Origin: Nitrospirota bacterium
GTDB taxonomy: Bacteria; Nitrospirota; Thermodesulfovibrionia; Thermodesulfovibrionales; UBA6898
Length of the DNA stretch: 48,188 nucleotides
Direction: 5' to 3'
Assembly (NCBI GenBank): GCA_016217675.1
Contig: JACRHC010000059.1
Location: 1 to 48,188 of the forward strand
The notes under the pieces are model-generated. The model searched no databases. It saw nothing but the letters and a program-made list of their open reading frames with translations, and was not told where the DNA came from. The number at the start of each line of letters is the position of its first letter. Positions within the stretch are counted from its first letter, which is position 1. Shown piece after piece: positions 15,437-24,152 of the stretch. The translations under genes were made by a program, and so were the position numbers.

Positions 15437-16996
15437 GTGATCGTGCGTGAGCCAGGCCAGGATAATCTGAGAAAACTTGAATCAATGAAAGAGGAGGCCT
15501 TTCTTGGAGGAGGGGCGAAAAGGATCGAGGTCCAGCACCGGAAGGGAAAGCTGACTGCGCGGGAGCGCATCGATCTGCTCCTTGATGAAGGTTCATTTGA
15601 AGAATTTGATCTGTTGATGACCGGAAGAGGAGGCCAGAATGCCGGCATAGGGGAGTTTCCGGGAGACGGAGTAATTACGGGCCATGGTACGATTGACGGC
15701 CGCGAAGTCTTTGTCTTCAGTCAGGACTTTACCATCATGGGCGGGGCGCTCGGAGAGGCCCATGCCCAGAAGATCTGCAAGGTAATGGACCATGCAGTGA
15801 GGGTGGGCGCTCCGATCATTGGCCTGAACGATTCCGGCGGCGCGCGCATTCAGGAAGGTGTTGAATCTCTGGCCGCGTACGGAGAGATCTTCCACCGCAA
15901 TGTGCAGGCAAGCGGGGTTGTTCCGCAGATATCCTGTATTATGGGCCCATGTGCAGGCGGTGCAGTCTACAGTCCGGCCATAACCGATTTTACCTTCATG
16001 GTCGAAAACACCTCATACATGTTTGTTACAGGACCGAATGTGGTCAAGACCGTTACACACCAGGAGATCACAGCAGAAGAATTAGGCGGGGCCTCGGTGC
16101 ACAGCAAAAAAAGCGGTGTGGCCCATTTCGCGTTTCCCAATGATATTCTCTGTCTGCGTGAGGTGAGGCGGCTGATCAATTATCTGCCTTCAAACAATCG
16201 TCAGCAGGCTCCGATTCTCGACCTGAGGGACCCGGCTGAACGGATTGACCCTGCTCTGGATTATCTGGTCCCGGTCAACCCGAATCAGACCTATGACATG
16301 AAGATTCTGATCACCAGTATTTTGGACGGCGCGGAATTTTTGGAGATCCATCCCCATTTTGCACGTAATATTATTGTTGGTTTCGGCCGTCTCGGCGGAC
16401 AGACCATCGGCCTTATCGCCAACCAGCCTGCAGTGCTTGCCGGCGTGCTTGATGTGCAGGCATCCGAAAAAGCCGCACGTTTTGTCCGTTTCTGCGATGC
16501 CTTCAATATCCCCCTTGTCTGCCTTGAGGATGTCCCGGGATTCATGCCAGGGCCTGAGCAGGAGCATGGAGGCATTATCAGACACGGGGCAAAGCTGCTT
16601 TATGCCTTTTCAGAAGCGACCGTGCCGCGGATAACGGTAATCATCAGGAAGGCATATGGCGGGGCGTACGTGGTGATGAACTCCAAACATATCGGCTGCG
16701 ATATGAATTTGGCCTGGCCGGCAGCCGAGATCGCTGTGCTCGGTCCCAAAGGCGCAGCGCAGATCATCTACCGCAAGGAGATTGAAGAGGCGGAAAACCC
16801 GGAAGAGATGCTTGCCAGGATGACAGAGGAATACCGGCAGACGTATGCCAATCCTTTCATGGCTGCCAAGAGAGGCTTCATCGATGATGTTATCAATCCG
16901 CGTGATACCAGACACCGGCTGATCCGAAGCCTCCAGTTTCTCGAAAACAAGCGCATAGACAGACCGCAGAGGAGACACGGGAATATTCCCTTGTAA
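15437..16996 (+). CDS. pccB: Propionyl-CoA carboxylase, beta (carboxyltransferase) subunit
   Basis: 519 residues from a GTG at 15437. A second GTG at 15443 is better spaced from the GGGGG ribosome site and could be the true start. It shows two crotonase-like halves. The first contains '[14 protein letters not shown]' and '[14 protein letters not shown]'; the second contains '[12 protein letters not shown]', '[10 protein letters not shown]' and the typical end 'R-R-H-G-N-I-P-L'. It moves the carboxyl group from biotin to propionyl-CoA. It could equally be the carboxyltransferase of a methylmalonyl-CoA decarboxylase, but the adjacent biotin carboxylase supports the ATP-dependent form. Confidence 0.93.
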   Translation: MIVREPGQDNLRKLESMKEEAFLGGGAKRIEVQHRKGKLTARERIDLLLDEGSFEEFDLLMTGRGGQNAGIGEFPGDGVITGHGTIDGREVFVFSQDFTIMGGALGEAHAQKICKVMDHAVRVGAPIIGLNDSGGARIQEGVESLAAYGEIFHRNVQASGVVPQISCIMGPCAGGAVYSPAITDFTFMVENTSYMFVTGPNVVKTVTHQEITAEELGGASVHSKKSGVAHFAFPNDILCLREVRRLINYLPSNNRQQAPILDLRDPAERIDPALDYLVPVNPNQTYDMKILITSILDGAEFLEIHPHFARNIIVGFGRLGGQTIGLIANQPAVLAGVLDVQASEKAARFVRFCDAFNIPLVCLEDVPGFMPGPEQEHGGIIRHGAKLLYAFSEATVPRITVIIRKAYGGAYVVMNSKHIGCDMNLAWPAAEIAVLGPKGAAQIIYRKEIEEAENPEEMLARMTEEYRQTYANPFMAAKRGFIDDVINPRDTRHRLIRSLQFLENKRIDRPQRRHGNIPL

Positions 16997-17030
16997 AATC
17001 AGATCTAAGAGTTTCTGTTAAGGGGTGACC

Positions 17031-19040
17031 ATGTTCGAAAAAATTCTTATAGCCAATCGCGGTGAGATTGCGATCCGCATAGTACAGACCTGCAGGAAGC
17101 TGAATATCAGGACTGTTGCAGTCTATTCCGATATTGATGCACGTTCACTCCATGTCAGGGAGGCTGACGAGGCTGTTCATATCGGGCCGTCGCCTTCAGC
17201 CTCTTCGTATCTTGTGCATGAAAAGATCATCAAGGCAGCAGTTGATCAGGGGTGCCAGGCTATTCATCCCGGTTACGGGTTCCTTTCCGAGAACGCTGCG
17301 TTTGCTGCAGCAGTGGCCGATGCGGGGTTGACCTATGTCGGGCCTTCATCGGAGGTGATAGCCGCCCTCGGAGATAAAATTTCTGCAAAGAATATTGCGA
17401 TGAAAGCAGGGGTTCCTGTGGTGCTCGGTCATAATATGCCCATCGTTGACCTTGAAGAGATCAGGGCGCTTGCAGCAGAGATCGGTTATCCTGTTCTGCT
17501 CAAGCCGGCTGCAGGAGGAGGAGGCCGGGGCATGCGCCTGGCTGCCTCGCCCTCTGAACTTGAATCTGCCCTTCAGTCAGCACAGGAAGAGACGCGCAAG
17601 GCATTTGGCGACAACAGGATCTTTCTTGAACGATTTGTGATCAATCCCCGCCATATTGAGATCCAGATCATTGCTGATAAACAGGGAAAAGTCGTATCTC
17701 TCGGAGAACGGGAATGCTCAATCCAGCGACGCTACCAAAAGGTTATTGAAGAGGCGCCCTCCCTGGCGGTTGATGCTGAACTCAGAACCCGCATGGGTGA
17801 AATGGCCTGTGCCCTGGCGCGCGAGGCAGGATATTCCAATGCAGGAACGGTCGAATTCATCATGGATGACCGGAAAAACTTTTTCTTCATGGAGATGAAT
17901 ACAAGACTTCAGGTCGAACATCCGATCACCGAACTGGTTACTTCCCTTGACCTGGTCGAACTGCAGCTAAGGGTAGCGGCCGGCGAACATCTGCCGATCT
18001 CTCAGGAGGAGGTCTCTATCAAAGGTTGGTCTATAGAGGCCAGGATCTGCGCTGAGGATTCCGGACGCAATTTTCTGCCTTCTACCGGACTGATCACCCG
18101 GTACACCCATCCCAGGGGCAGAAATATCAGGCTCGACAGTGGTGTTGAGGCCGGCAGTTTCATAAGCGTGTACTACGACTCTCTTCTCTCCAAAGTGATC
18201 AGCTGGGGGGAGACGCGTGATAAAGCCCGGACTACCCTGATCAATGCCCTGAACCGTTATCACATCGAGGGCGTGACTACCAATCTGGATTTTACGAACT
18301 CTATTCTGAACCACCCTGCCTTTATCAAGGGCGATCTTTCAACCGGATTCATTGATGAGTATTTTGAGGAAGGCGAGGCCAAAATTGAGCCGCCGGTTGA
18401 GCAGCTTGAAGCCATGGTCCTTGCCTCGACCATTGTTTATCATAACCGCAAGAATCTGGTCCGTGAATCCCTGAAACCGATAGCTGCAAAAGTCGGCATG
18501 TCGCATAAGCCGGAGGATCGGCACCGGTATGTTGTCAAAGGCAACAAGAAGATTTTTGAAGTTGAACTGCATGGACAACTCTCGGCCCGGGACTGGAGTT
18601 GCAGGGTAAACGGCACTGAATATACCGTCGTGGCGCCGGTTTTTGAATTCTACCGGCGAAGACTGAAACTGTCGATAAACGGAGTGGACCAATACTTCAG
18701 GCTTCAGTACCGGCAGAATTTCATATGGACTGCATATTGTGGAATCTCCCGTATTTTTGAAATATACACGCCATTAGAATGGGAACTGGCCCAATACATG
18801 CCAAAGGAGAAAAAAGGCGTCCACGAAAATGTGCTTCTCTCACCCCTTCCCGGCATGGTGGTCAATATCATGGTCAGAAAAGGGGATCGGGTCTACCGCG
18901 GACAGGATCTGGTGGTCATCGAATCCATGAAGATGGAGAGCGGTGTCTCCTCCCCCTGCGACGGGGTTGTCGATACTGTTACTGCAACAATAGGCAAAGC
19001 TGTAGAAACTGACGAGGTCCTCATTACGTTCACAACCTGA
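17031..19040 (+). CDS. pccA: Acetyl/propionyl-CoA carboxylase, alpha subunit (biotin carboxylase + BCCP)
   Basis: 669 residues from the ATG at 17031, behind AAGGGG. Residues about 1-450 are biotin carboxylase: 'I-L-I-A-N-R-G-E-I-A-I-R', 'H-P-G-Y-G-F-L-S-E-N', the ATP-grasp loop 'K-P-A-A-G-G-G-G-R-G-M-R', 'E-R-E-C-S-I-Q-R-R-Y-Q-K' and 'M-N-T-R-L-Q-V-E-H'. A linker domain follows. The last 70 residues are a biotinyl domain with the target lysine K634 in E-S-M-K-M-E. It carboxylates its own biotin with bicarbonate and ATP and hands the carboxyl to PccB. It is the last gene of the propionyl-CoA block; a terminator-like hairpin follows. Confidence 0.95.
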   Translation: MFEKILIANRGEIAIRIVQTCRKLNIRTVAVYSDIDARSLHVREADEAVHIGPSPSASSYLVHEKIIKAAVDQGCQAIHPGYGFLSENAAFAAAVADAGLTYVGPSSEVIAALGDKISAKNIAMKAGVPVVLGHNMPIVDLEEIRALAAEIGYPVLLKPAAGGGGRGMRLAASPSELESALQSAQEETRKAFGDNRIFLERFVINPRHIEIQIIADKQGKVVSLGERECSIQRRYQKVIEEAPSLAVDAELRTRMGEMACALAREAGYSNAGTVEFIMDDRKNFFFMEMNTRLQVEHPITELVTSLDLVELQLRVAAGEHLPISQEEVSIKGWSIEARICAEDSGRNFLPSTGLITRYTHPRGRNIRLDSGVEAGSFISVYYDSLLSKVISWGETRDKARTTLINALNRYHIEGVTTNLDFTNSILNHPAFIKGDLSTGFIDEYFEEGEAKIEPPVEQLEAMVLASTIVYHNRKNLVRESLKPIAAKVGMSHKPEDRHRYVVKGNKKIFEVELHGQLSARDWSCRVNGTEYTVVAPVFEFYRRRLKLSINGVDQYFRLQYRQNFIWTAYCGISRIFEIYTPLEWELAQYMPKEKKGVHENVLLSPLPGMVVNIMVRKGDRVYRGQDLVVIESMKMESGVSSPCDGVVDTVTATIGKAVETDEVLITFTT

Positions 19041-19161
19041 TCGATCTTCAATGACGATAAGCTGCGCAATTGATGAAGTCGCAGAAAGCCCTGGAGCAGC
19101 GGAAAAGATCTGACAGGCAGGCCGGGGTGGCGGGGCAGAATTTGCATTCTCCCCTCACTGG

Positions 19162-19197
19162 CCCTTGATGCAATCTGAGCATCTTCAAGGGTTTTTT
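19162..19197 (+). terminator. Rho-independent terminator after pccA
   Basis: CCCTTGA (19162-19168) pairs with TCAAGGG (19185-19191), with an inner TGC/GCA pair. The right arm runs straight into TTTTTT (19192-19197). It lies 120 bases after the pccA stop and before a minus-strand gene, so it marks the end of the propionyl-CoA operon. Confidence 0.7.
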
Positions 19198-19215
19198 CCC
19201 TGCAACACCCTGAAA

Positions 19216-19650
19216 TCAATCGTTGTAGTTCCTTTCAAAGACAGAGAAGTAAATCTTCCCCTCCCGCTCAAAAAGATTGGTCTCTATCGAATCCCTTGAA
19301 AAGGTATGCCGAACAGGTCCCAGGAGATATCCGACGGTCCTGCCGTTATACCTGACCCCGAATACCGGCATATACTTGTGATAGTTGTCACTGCCCATAA
19401 AATGCAGTGCGTCGTAGAGGGTCCCCTGCAGGGTAGATATCTGTAATGAATAGGGGACGACCTCAACCGTGCTTTCAGAGAGTTTAAGCAGGACAGCCCG
19501 GTAGCGGCCCGACGGACCAGAGCTGTATTCATAAAGCGTATAGGTTGTTTTGGGGACCGTGTCAATACTGTCCAGACCGTAAGTTGTCACGGTCTGGGCG
19601 CAACCTGCGAGCATGAGTGACAACAGAAGAAATAAAGCTGTCTTCTTCAT
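19216..19650 (-). CDS. Small lipoprotein of unknown function
   Basis: 144 residues with a lipoprotein signal: MKKTALFLLLSLMLAGC with the lipobox L-A-G-C at 14-17. The mature part is mostly strands (Y-T-L-Y-E-Y-S-S-G-P-S-G-R-Y-R-A-V, K-I-Y-F-S-V-F-E-R-N-Y). The residue after the cysteine is alanine, so the outer membrane is the likely destination. A GGAGG-like ribosome site (GGGAGG, in the leader) supports the start. I do not recognise the family. It ends 19 bases from the terminator of the opposite-strand operon. Confidence 0.75.
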   Translation of the reverse strand: MKKTALFLLLSLMLAGCAQTVTTYGLDSIDTVPKTTYTLYEYSSGPSGRYRAVLLKLSESTVEVVPYSLQISTLQGTLYDALHFMGSDNYHKYMPVFGVRYNGRTVGYLLGPVRHTFSRDSIETNLFEREGKIYFSVFERNYND

Positions 19651-19685
19651 ATCAGCCTCCCTTCAGGAGAATTTCCGGACATTGC

Positions 19686-19931
19686 TCATTCAAAGCCTCT
19701 CTGAACACTGCGAATGCGCCGTGCAAGCTCACGGATCGCATCAGGCATGGTATAGCCCTTTTCGATCAGTTCACGTATGAGCTGGGCCTTGGACAGTTCA
19801 TTGATGATCTTCTCTGCGGCTTCGTCCCTTATACAGACGTTCTCGCCGGTCTCAAGCTGCTGGGTAATGCAGCCCTCAATTTGTTCAGGCGTGAATTTGT
19901 CCGCCAGTTCCCGAATCTCTGCAAGGTCCAT
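19686..19931 (-). CDS. Small helical protein of unknown function
   Basis: 81 residues, all helical and highly charged: MDLAEIRELADKFTPEQIEG, then C-I-T-Q-Q-L-E-T-G-E-N-V-C, then 'A-A-E-K-I-I-N-E-L-S-K-A-Q-L-I-R-E-L' and a C-terminal 'D-A-I-R-E-L-A-R-R-I-R'. The two cysteines 13 residues apart are the only distinctive residues. Codon use and the strongly patterned helices make a real gene likely. It could be a small regulatory or adaptor protein, but I assign no function. It lies upstream of the lipoprotein gene on the same strand with a 35-bp gap. Confidence 0.66.
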   Translation of the reverse strand: MDLAEIRELADKFTPEQIEGCITQQLETGENVCIRDEAAEKIINELSKAQLIRELIEKGYTMPDAIRELARRIRSVQRGFE

Positions 19932-20107
19932 AGTTACACTCTATCACATTCCGGAGAGATGACAAGAGACCGTTGTTGCGGTCATGGGAGGGCGGACAAC
20001 TGCTGATTGCCAGACAAATATACCATTCATCTGCAGCCGGAGCTGTATAATAATGCCAGTATTGAGTACTGAGCCAGACAAACAATATTAAGACGGTATA
20101 ACCAGAA

Positions 20108-22336
20108 TTGGCTGAAAGAAAAACAGATAATAACCCCGGGCTTCTGCATGACAAGAAGTATTCTATTAGTGAAGATCTTTTATGGGGAGCTCTGTTTTAT
20201 CTCGTTGCACTCTTATTCAGCACAAACATCGAGTTCCATTTTACCCTTCCGAAACTTGCTGCGTTAAGGATTGCTACTCTTCTTCTCGTTGGCCTTTGGA
20301 TGTTCCGGCTTAAAAGAGGGCAGCTTAAGACCATCCCCTGTTTTATCTTCCTGCCTTTTCTTACACTTGCCGCTTGGTGGGTTTTATCGACCTTTTTTGC
20401 CCTTCATATGCCCACTGCCCTGAACGGGGTCCACAATCGGTACAACGGGCTGTGGAGTCATGGCATATACCTGGTCCTCTTTCTTATAGTGGCATCGCTG
20501 CCGGCAGACGAAAACAGGATCAGGAGAATTCTGCATATTTTCATTACTGCTCTGATACCGGCGGCTCTGTATGCCATTATGCAGTATTATCACCTTGACC
20601 CGTTTCCCTGGCCTGCTGCAAGGCCCGCTTCGACGATCGGGCATCCGGTACCGCTTGCTGCGCTGCTGGGGCTGGCAATCCCTTTTGTCCTGACACTTCT
20701 GATCAGAGAAGAAAATAAAATTTACTGGGGAGCGGTTCTGGCAATCTTCCTCAGTGCTGTTTTGGTGACACTCAGCAGAGGCCCCTGGATAGGCATAATC
20801 ATCTCGTCATCTGCTGTTATAGGGTTTAACCTTAAAGGGAAAACAATCAAATTTACGAACAAACATATTTTGCTATTTATTCTTTTATTGTGCGGCGTCT
20901 CCATATTATTGGGCTACAAGGGGATCGCGGAGATCAGGGACAGGGTAAAAACATTTACCGCAATAAAAACGGATGTATCTTTAATGGGCAGGGTTATATA
21001 TTACAAGGCAGCTCTGCGTGCGATAAATGAATATCCGCTCTTTGGCACAGGCTTTGAGAGCTTTAAGATCATCTATCCGCGGTACAGGCCATTGGAGGAC
21101 AATAAGATATTTGCCGATACAACGCCGACAATGGTACATAACGGCTATCTGCAGACCGCACTTACCAACGGGATTCCTGCTCTTCTGTTCTATCTGGTCT
21201 TTCTTTCTTCTGTTATGTTGTTTCTTGTCAGAACTTACAAAAAGACCCCCAATATGCAAACCAAAATGCTCGCTTTGGCTTTTATAACATCAGTGAGCAG
21301 CTACCTGATACAGGATTTTTCCGGATGGCTCGATATCGCACTCACTCCTTTTTTCTGGATAATATTGGGCCTGTCGGTCTCATTTTGCAGCGAGGCAAAC
21401 GAACTATCGCCTTTAGGTCAAAGATGGAGGATTTCCGGGCTTTTTTTGGGTGTAATCTGCGCAGCCCTGTTACTTTTTTTGTCAGTCCGGACCATTAAGG
21501 ATATTCGGGCAAATATAATCTTCAGGGAATTAAAATCGCTCGGTGCGAAAGCAGCCATGACAGAAATTGAGCCTCGTATTTCAGAGGGTTTGTCCATGGT
21601 CCAGGGTGATTATTATTACGAAGATTTAGCTGCCGCATTATACGCAATGAATTTTGAGGTGTCAGGTAATAGAGAATATTACCGAAAAGGGACCGAACTG
21701 CTTGAAGCTGCTACAGTTCATAATCCTTTTGATACTGATGTCCTGATCCATAGGGTGGCACTGGATACGGCTGCACTCAGGAAGGGAATACTCAAACGAT
21801 CTGCGAATCAGGCGGAAGATGCGGCACTGAAATTATTGGTTATGGATAAGCATAATGCTGCACTGTATGAGGCGGTTGCACGGCTAAGGGCCGCAGAAAA
21901 AAGGTTTTCAGCGGCCATCGAGCTTATCGAAAAAGCAAAGTTCCTGCGCCCCGGAAATAACAGATATCTTTTGCTTGAAGGCGATCTCTATTATCAGATG
22001 AACGATACGTCCCGCGCAGTGAATTCCTACCGCACGATTATGGCTGACATGGAGAAGAAGAACACCTATTCGCAGGATTGGCTGACAGCAAAGCGAGGTC
22101 TTGCATTGGTATTTCTTGGAGAAAAGGAATATTCGTCTGCATTACGTGAGGTCGCGGAGGCAATCGAACATTTTCCGGGCAATGCATCTGCATATATTTT
22201 ACAGGGAGATATTTACGCAACCATGAATAATTTCCCGAAAGCCGGAGAGTCGTTTGCTGCAGCCTTAACGTTAGAGCCATCCAATCCCTATGCGAGGAAA
22301 GGAATAGAGCAGTTGGAGGCGATTTCAAAAAAGTGA
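20108..22336 (+). CDS. O-antigen ligase/polymerase-family membrane protein with C-terminal TPRs
   Basis: 742 residues from a TTG start; there is no ATG or GTG before the first membrane helix. The first 450 residues contain about 10-12 membrane helices and the Wzy_C/O-antigen ligase hallmarks 'T-L-S-R-G-P-W-I-G', 'F-G-T-G-F-E-S-F' and 'V-H-N-G-Y-L-Q-T-A-L-T-N-G-I-P'. Residues about 480-740 form tetratricopeptide-like helical repeats (for example 'A-V-A-R-L-R-A-A-E-K-R-F-S-A-A-I-E-L', 'Y-L-L-L-E-G-D-L-Y-Y-Q-M-N'). Such proteins join or polymerise glycans at the periplasmic face, or glycosylate proteins. The substrate is unknown and no other glycan genes are nearby. A strong terminator follows. 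Confidence 0.87.
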   Translation: MAERKTDNNPGLLHDKKYSISEDLLWGALFYLVALLFSTNIEFHFTLPKLAALRIATLLLVGLWMFRLKRGQLKTIPCFIFLPFLTLAAWWVLSTFFALHMPTALNGVHNRYNGLWSHGIYLVLFLIVASLPADENRIRRILHIFITALIPAALYAIMQYYHLDPFPWPAARPASTIGHPVPLAALLGLAIPFVLTLLIREENKIYWGAVLAIFLSAVLVTLSRGPWIGIIISSSAVIGFNLKGKTIKFTNKHILLFILLLCGVSILLGYKGIAEIRDRVKTFTAIKTDVSLMGRVIYYKAALRAINEYPLFGTGFESFKIIYPRYRPLEDNKIFADTTPTMVHNGYLQTALTNGIPALLFYLVFLSSVMLFLVRTYKKTPNMQTKMLALAFITSVSSYLIQDFSGWLDIALTPFFWIILGLSVSFCSEANELSPLGQRWRISGLFLGVICAALLLFLSVRTIKDIRANIIFRELKSLGAKAAMTEIEPRISEGLSMVQGDYYYEDLAAALYAMNFEVSGNREYYRKGTELLEAATVHNPFDTDVLIHRVALDTAALRKGILKRSANQAEDAALKLLVMDKHNAALYEAVARLRAAEKRFSAAIELIEKAKFLRPGNNRYLLLEGDLYYQMNDTSRAVNSYRTIMADMEKKNTYSQDWLTAKRGLALVFLGEKEYSSALREVAEAIEHFPGNASAYILQGDIYATMNNFPKAGESFAAALTLEPSNPYARKGIEQLEAISKK

Positions 22337-22342
22337 TTTTTC

Positions 22343-22374
22343 AAAAGCCGCAGTCCCTGAGGACCGCGGCTTTT
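22343..22374 (+). terminator. Rho-independent terminator after the O-antigen ligase-like gene
   Basis: AAAAGCCGC (22343-22351) pairs with GCGGCTTTT (22366-22374). The inner GTCC/GGAC pair extends the stem around a CTGA loop, and the right arm ends in TTTT. It begins six bases after the stop codon. The symmetric A and T tracts mean it could work in both directions. Confidence 0.85.
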
Positions 22375-22384
22375 GTATCCCTTC

Positions 22385-22414
22385 TTGTCAAAGCTTGATT
22401 TTATCGGATAAAAT
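22385..22414 (+). promoter_or_regulatory. Possible sigma-70 promoter for the secreted PNGGE-domain protein
   Basis: TTGTCA (22385-22390), an 18-base spacer and TAAAAT (22409-22414), the same layout as the etfB promoter. It lies just after the preceding terminator and about 105 bases before the ATG at 22521. Confidence 0.42.
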
Positions 22415-22520
22415 ACCACAATTTTGCATAGAGTTTAATGAAGGGGAATCAAGTGTTTTGGTGCTTTACCCTTTCCGCAGTGAATTGTGTTTCATGAAAT
22501 CTTTTTGGAGGACGAATGCT

Positions 22521-24047
22521 ATGAAAAGTCATACTGCAGACAGAGGCTTTCTGTTAACATTTATAGTTCTGCTCTTTTCGGTCTTTGTTATTGTTTCTTC
22601 TGCCGGACGGTCTGACGCTGCACAGTTAGCAGGCTCATCTGCAGACAGGTCTGTCGGTAAGGGCGGGTCATGGGCCGGCGTTTATGTTCAGGAAGATAAC
22701 GCAGTGAATTACCAGAGTCTTGATGCATCCGGAGACTACCTCCTCACGCCCAATGGCGGGGAGAAACTCATGACCGGATCGACGTATCAGATCACCTGGG
22801 GAGCGCCTCCGACCGCTGTCAAGTTTACGCTTCAATACTCTATAAATAACGGCGCAGTATGGAAGACTATTGCTACGAATATAGCAGGAACGAGTTATAC
22901 CTGGACAGTTCCTCCACAGACTGCAAACAAGCCGAACTCACTGGTAAAGGTAATCGCCTATAACGCATCCGGCGCACAGGTAGCTTTTGATCAGTCGAAT
23001 GCAAGATTTCTGATGTCGGTTGTGAGGTTGACGTCGCCAAACGGCGGGGAGAGCTGGAACGCGGGGACCGTGCAGCCGATAACCTGGACAACCGGTACGA
23101 GCATCAAACCGATATCCCAGGTGAACCTGTATTATAAGGTCGATTCGACCGGGTATAAGCCGATAACCTCCTTTGTTGGGACGAATCCTGGCACGTACAA
23201 CTGGACAGTGCCGACTGTTACGGCAAATAAGACAGCATGCAAATTGAAGGTCGAATTCCTCTACACCGGGATAACAGCAAAGGGCAATGACATCAATGAT
23301 GCCAACTTCACGATCAAGCCTGCCGGGGTACCGGTACAGAATGCAACGGCAGGGGAGTCATCTGAGTATCTGATACAGCAGATAGGAGCAATTGCAACAG
23401 GCATCCGGGTGACAGAGGCCATGATGACCATAGCAGATAATTCATTCACGAATGAGAACAGTACGGCAGACGGTCAGGTGTTACTCTGGACAGAACCTGA
23501 GAGTGGTGCGATAGGGATCGGCCTGAGGGCAGCGAAAGGCAAGCCCCGCCTTAGCGGAGAATACCTGACTGCTTTTTTCGGGGACAGTATCGCTGCCCTC
23601 AACCTTGACCGCGCAATACAAACGGTCAGTGACGACCTCCTGACCATCACGACAGACACGGAAAGTTATAAGGTGCGGGCCAGGGAAGATGGTAGCATAA
23701 TTACTCTCACAGGAGCTGAGGATCTCGGTATTTTCGGTATAGCGTTCAGAAAAACTTCAGGCGCTGATATGCCAGCACTTCAGGGAACGTATGTGGTGCA
23801 TCAACTCGGCAGGGGACTGGAAGGCGGAACGGTAAAGACGGTGGAACTGAGCTTTGATGGAAGCGGCGACTATCAGTTCACTGAGGGGGTTGTTACCGGG
23901 ACAGGCAAGTTTGAGATGACTGCGGAAGGCGTTGCCTACACAGAGCAGGGCGATCAGATCATCCTTAGTGCAGACGGAGAGGTGCTCATGATAACCGGAC
24001 TGTCCGATGGCGGCCCAGTGCTTGGTATAGGAATAAAGAAAAAGTAG
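22521..24047 (+). CDS. Secreted protein with two PNGGE-type (Kre9/KNH-like) beta domains
   Basis: 508 residues from the ATG at 22521, which has GGAGG nine bases upstream. An in-frame extension to 22395 lacks a signal. A signal peptide ends near S-D-A-A-Q. Two similar domains follow: 'L-L-T-P-N-G-G-E-K-L-M-T-G-S-T-Y-Q-I-T-W' and 'L-T-S-P-N-G-G-E-S-W-N-A-G-T-V-Q-P-I-T-W', each ending with a Y-x-W-T-V-P strand. The P-N-G-G-E...I-x-W pattern is that of Kre9/KNH-like, cell-surface beta-sandwich domains. The C-terminal 230 residues are a strand-rich region rich in Gly and Thr that I do not recognise. It is probably exported or surface-bound; no enzymatic motif is visible. Confidence 0.82.
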   Translation: MKSHTADRGFLLTFIVLLFSVFVIVSSAGRSDAAQLAGSSADRSVGKGGSWAGVYVQEDNAVNYQSLDASGDYLLTPNGGEKLMTGSTYQITWGAPPTAVKFTLQYSINNGAVWKTIATNIAGTSYTWTVPPQTANKPNSLVKVIAYNASGAQVAFDQSNARFLMSVVRLTSPNGGESWNAGTVQPITWTTGTSIKPISQVNLYYKVDSTGYKPITSFVGTNPGTYNWTVPTVTANKTACKLKVEFLYTGITAKGNDINDANFTIKPAGVPVQNATAGESSEYLIQQIGAIATGIRVTEAMMTIADNSFTNENSTADGQVLLWTEPESGAIGIGLRAAKGKPRLSGEYLTAFFGDSIAALNLDRAIQTVSDDLLTITTDTESYKVRAREDGSIITLTGAEDLGIFGIAFRKTSGADMPALQGTYVVHQLGRGLEGGTVKTVELSFDGSGDYQFTEGVVTGTGKFEMTAEGVAYTEQGDQIILSADGEVLMITGLSDGGPVLGIGIKKK

Positions 24048-24152
24048 CGCATGCGAAAGCAGAAACGCCTTCAGGCGCGTCATAAGAAACCTTAGTCTTT
24101 GTCAGTATGCTGCCGGGAAGTCATGACTGACGGCTGATTACGGATCGTGAGA

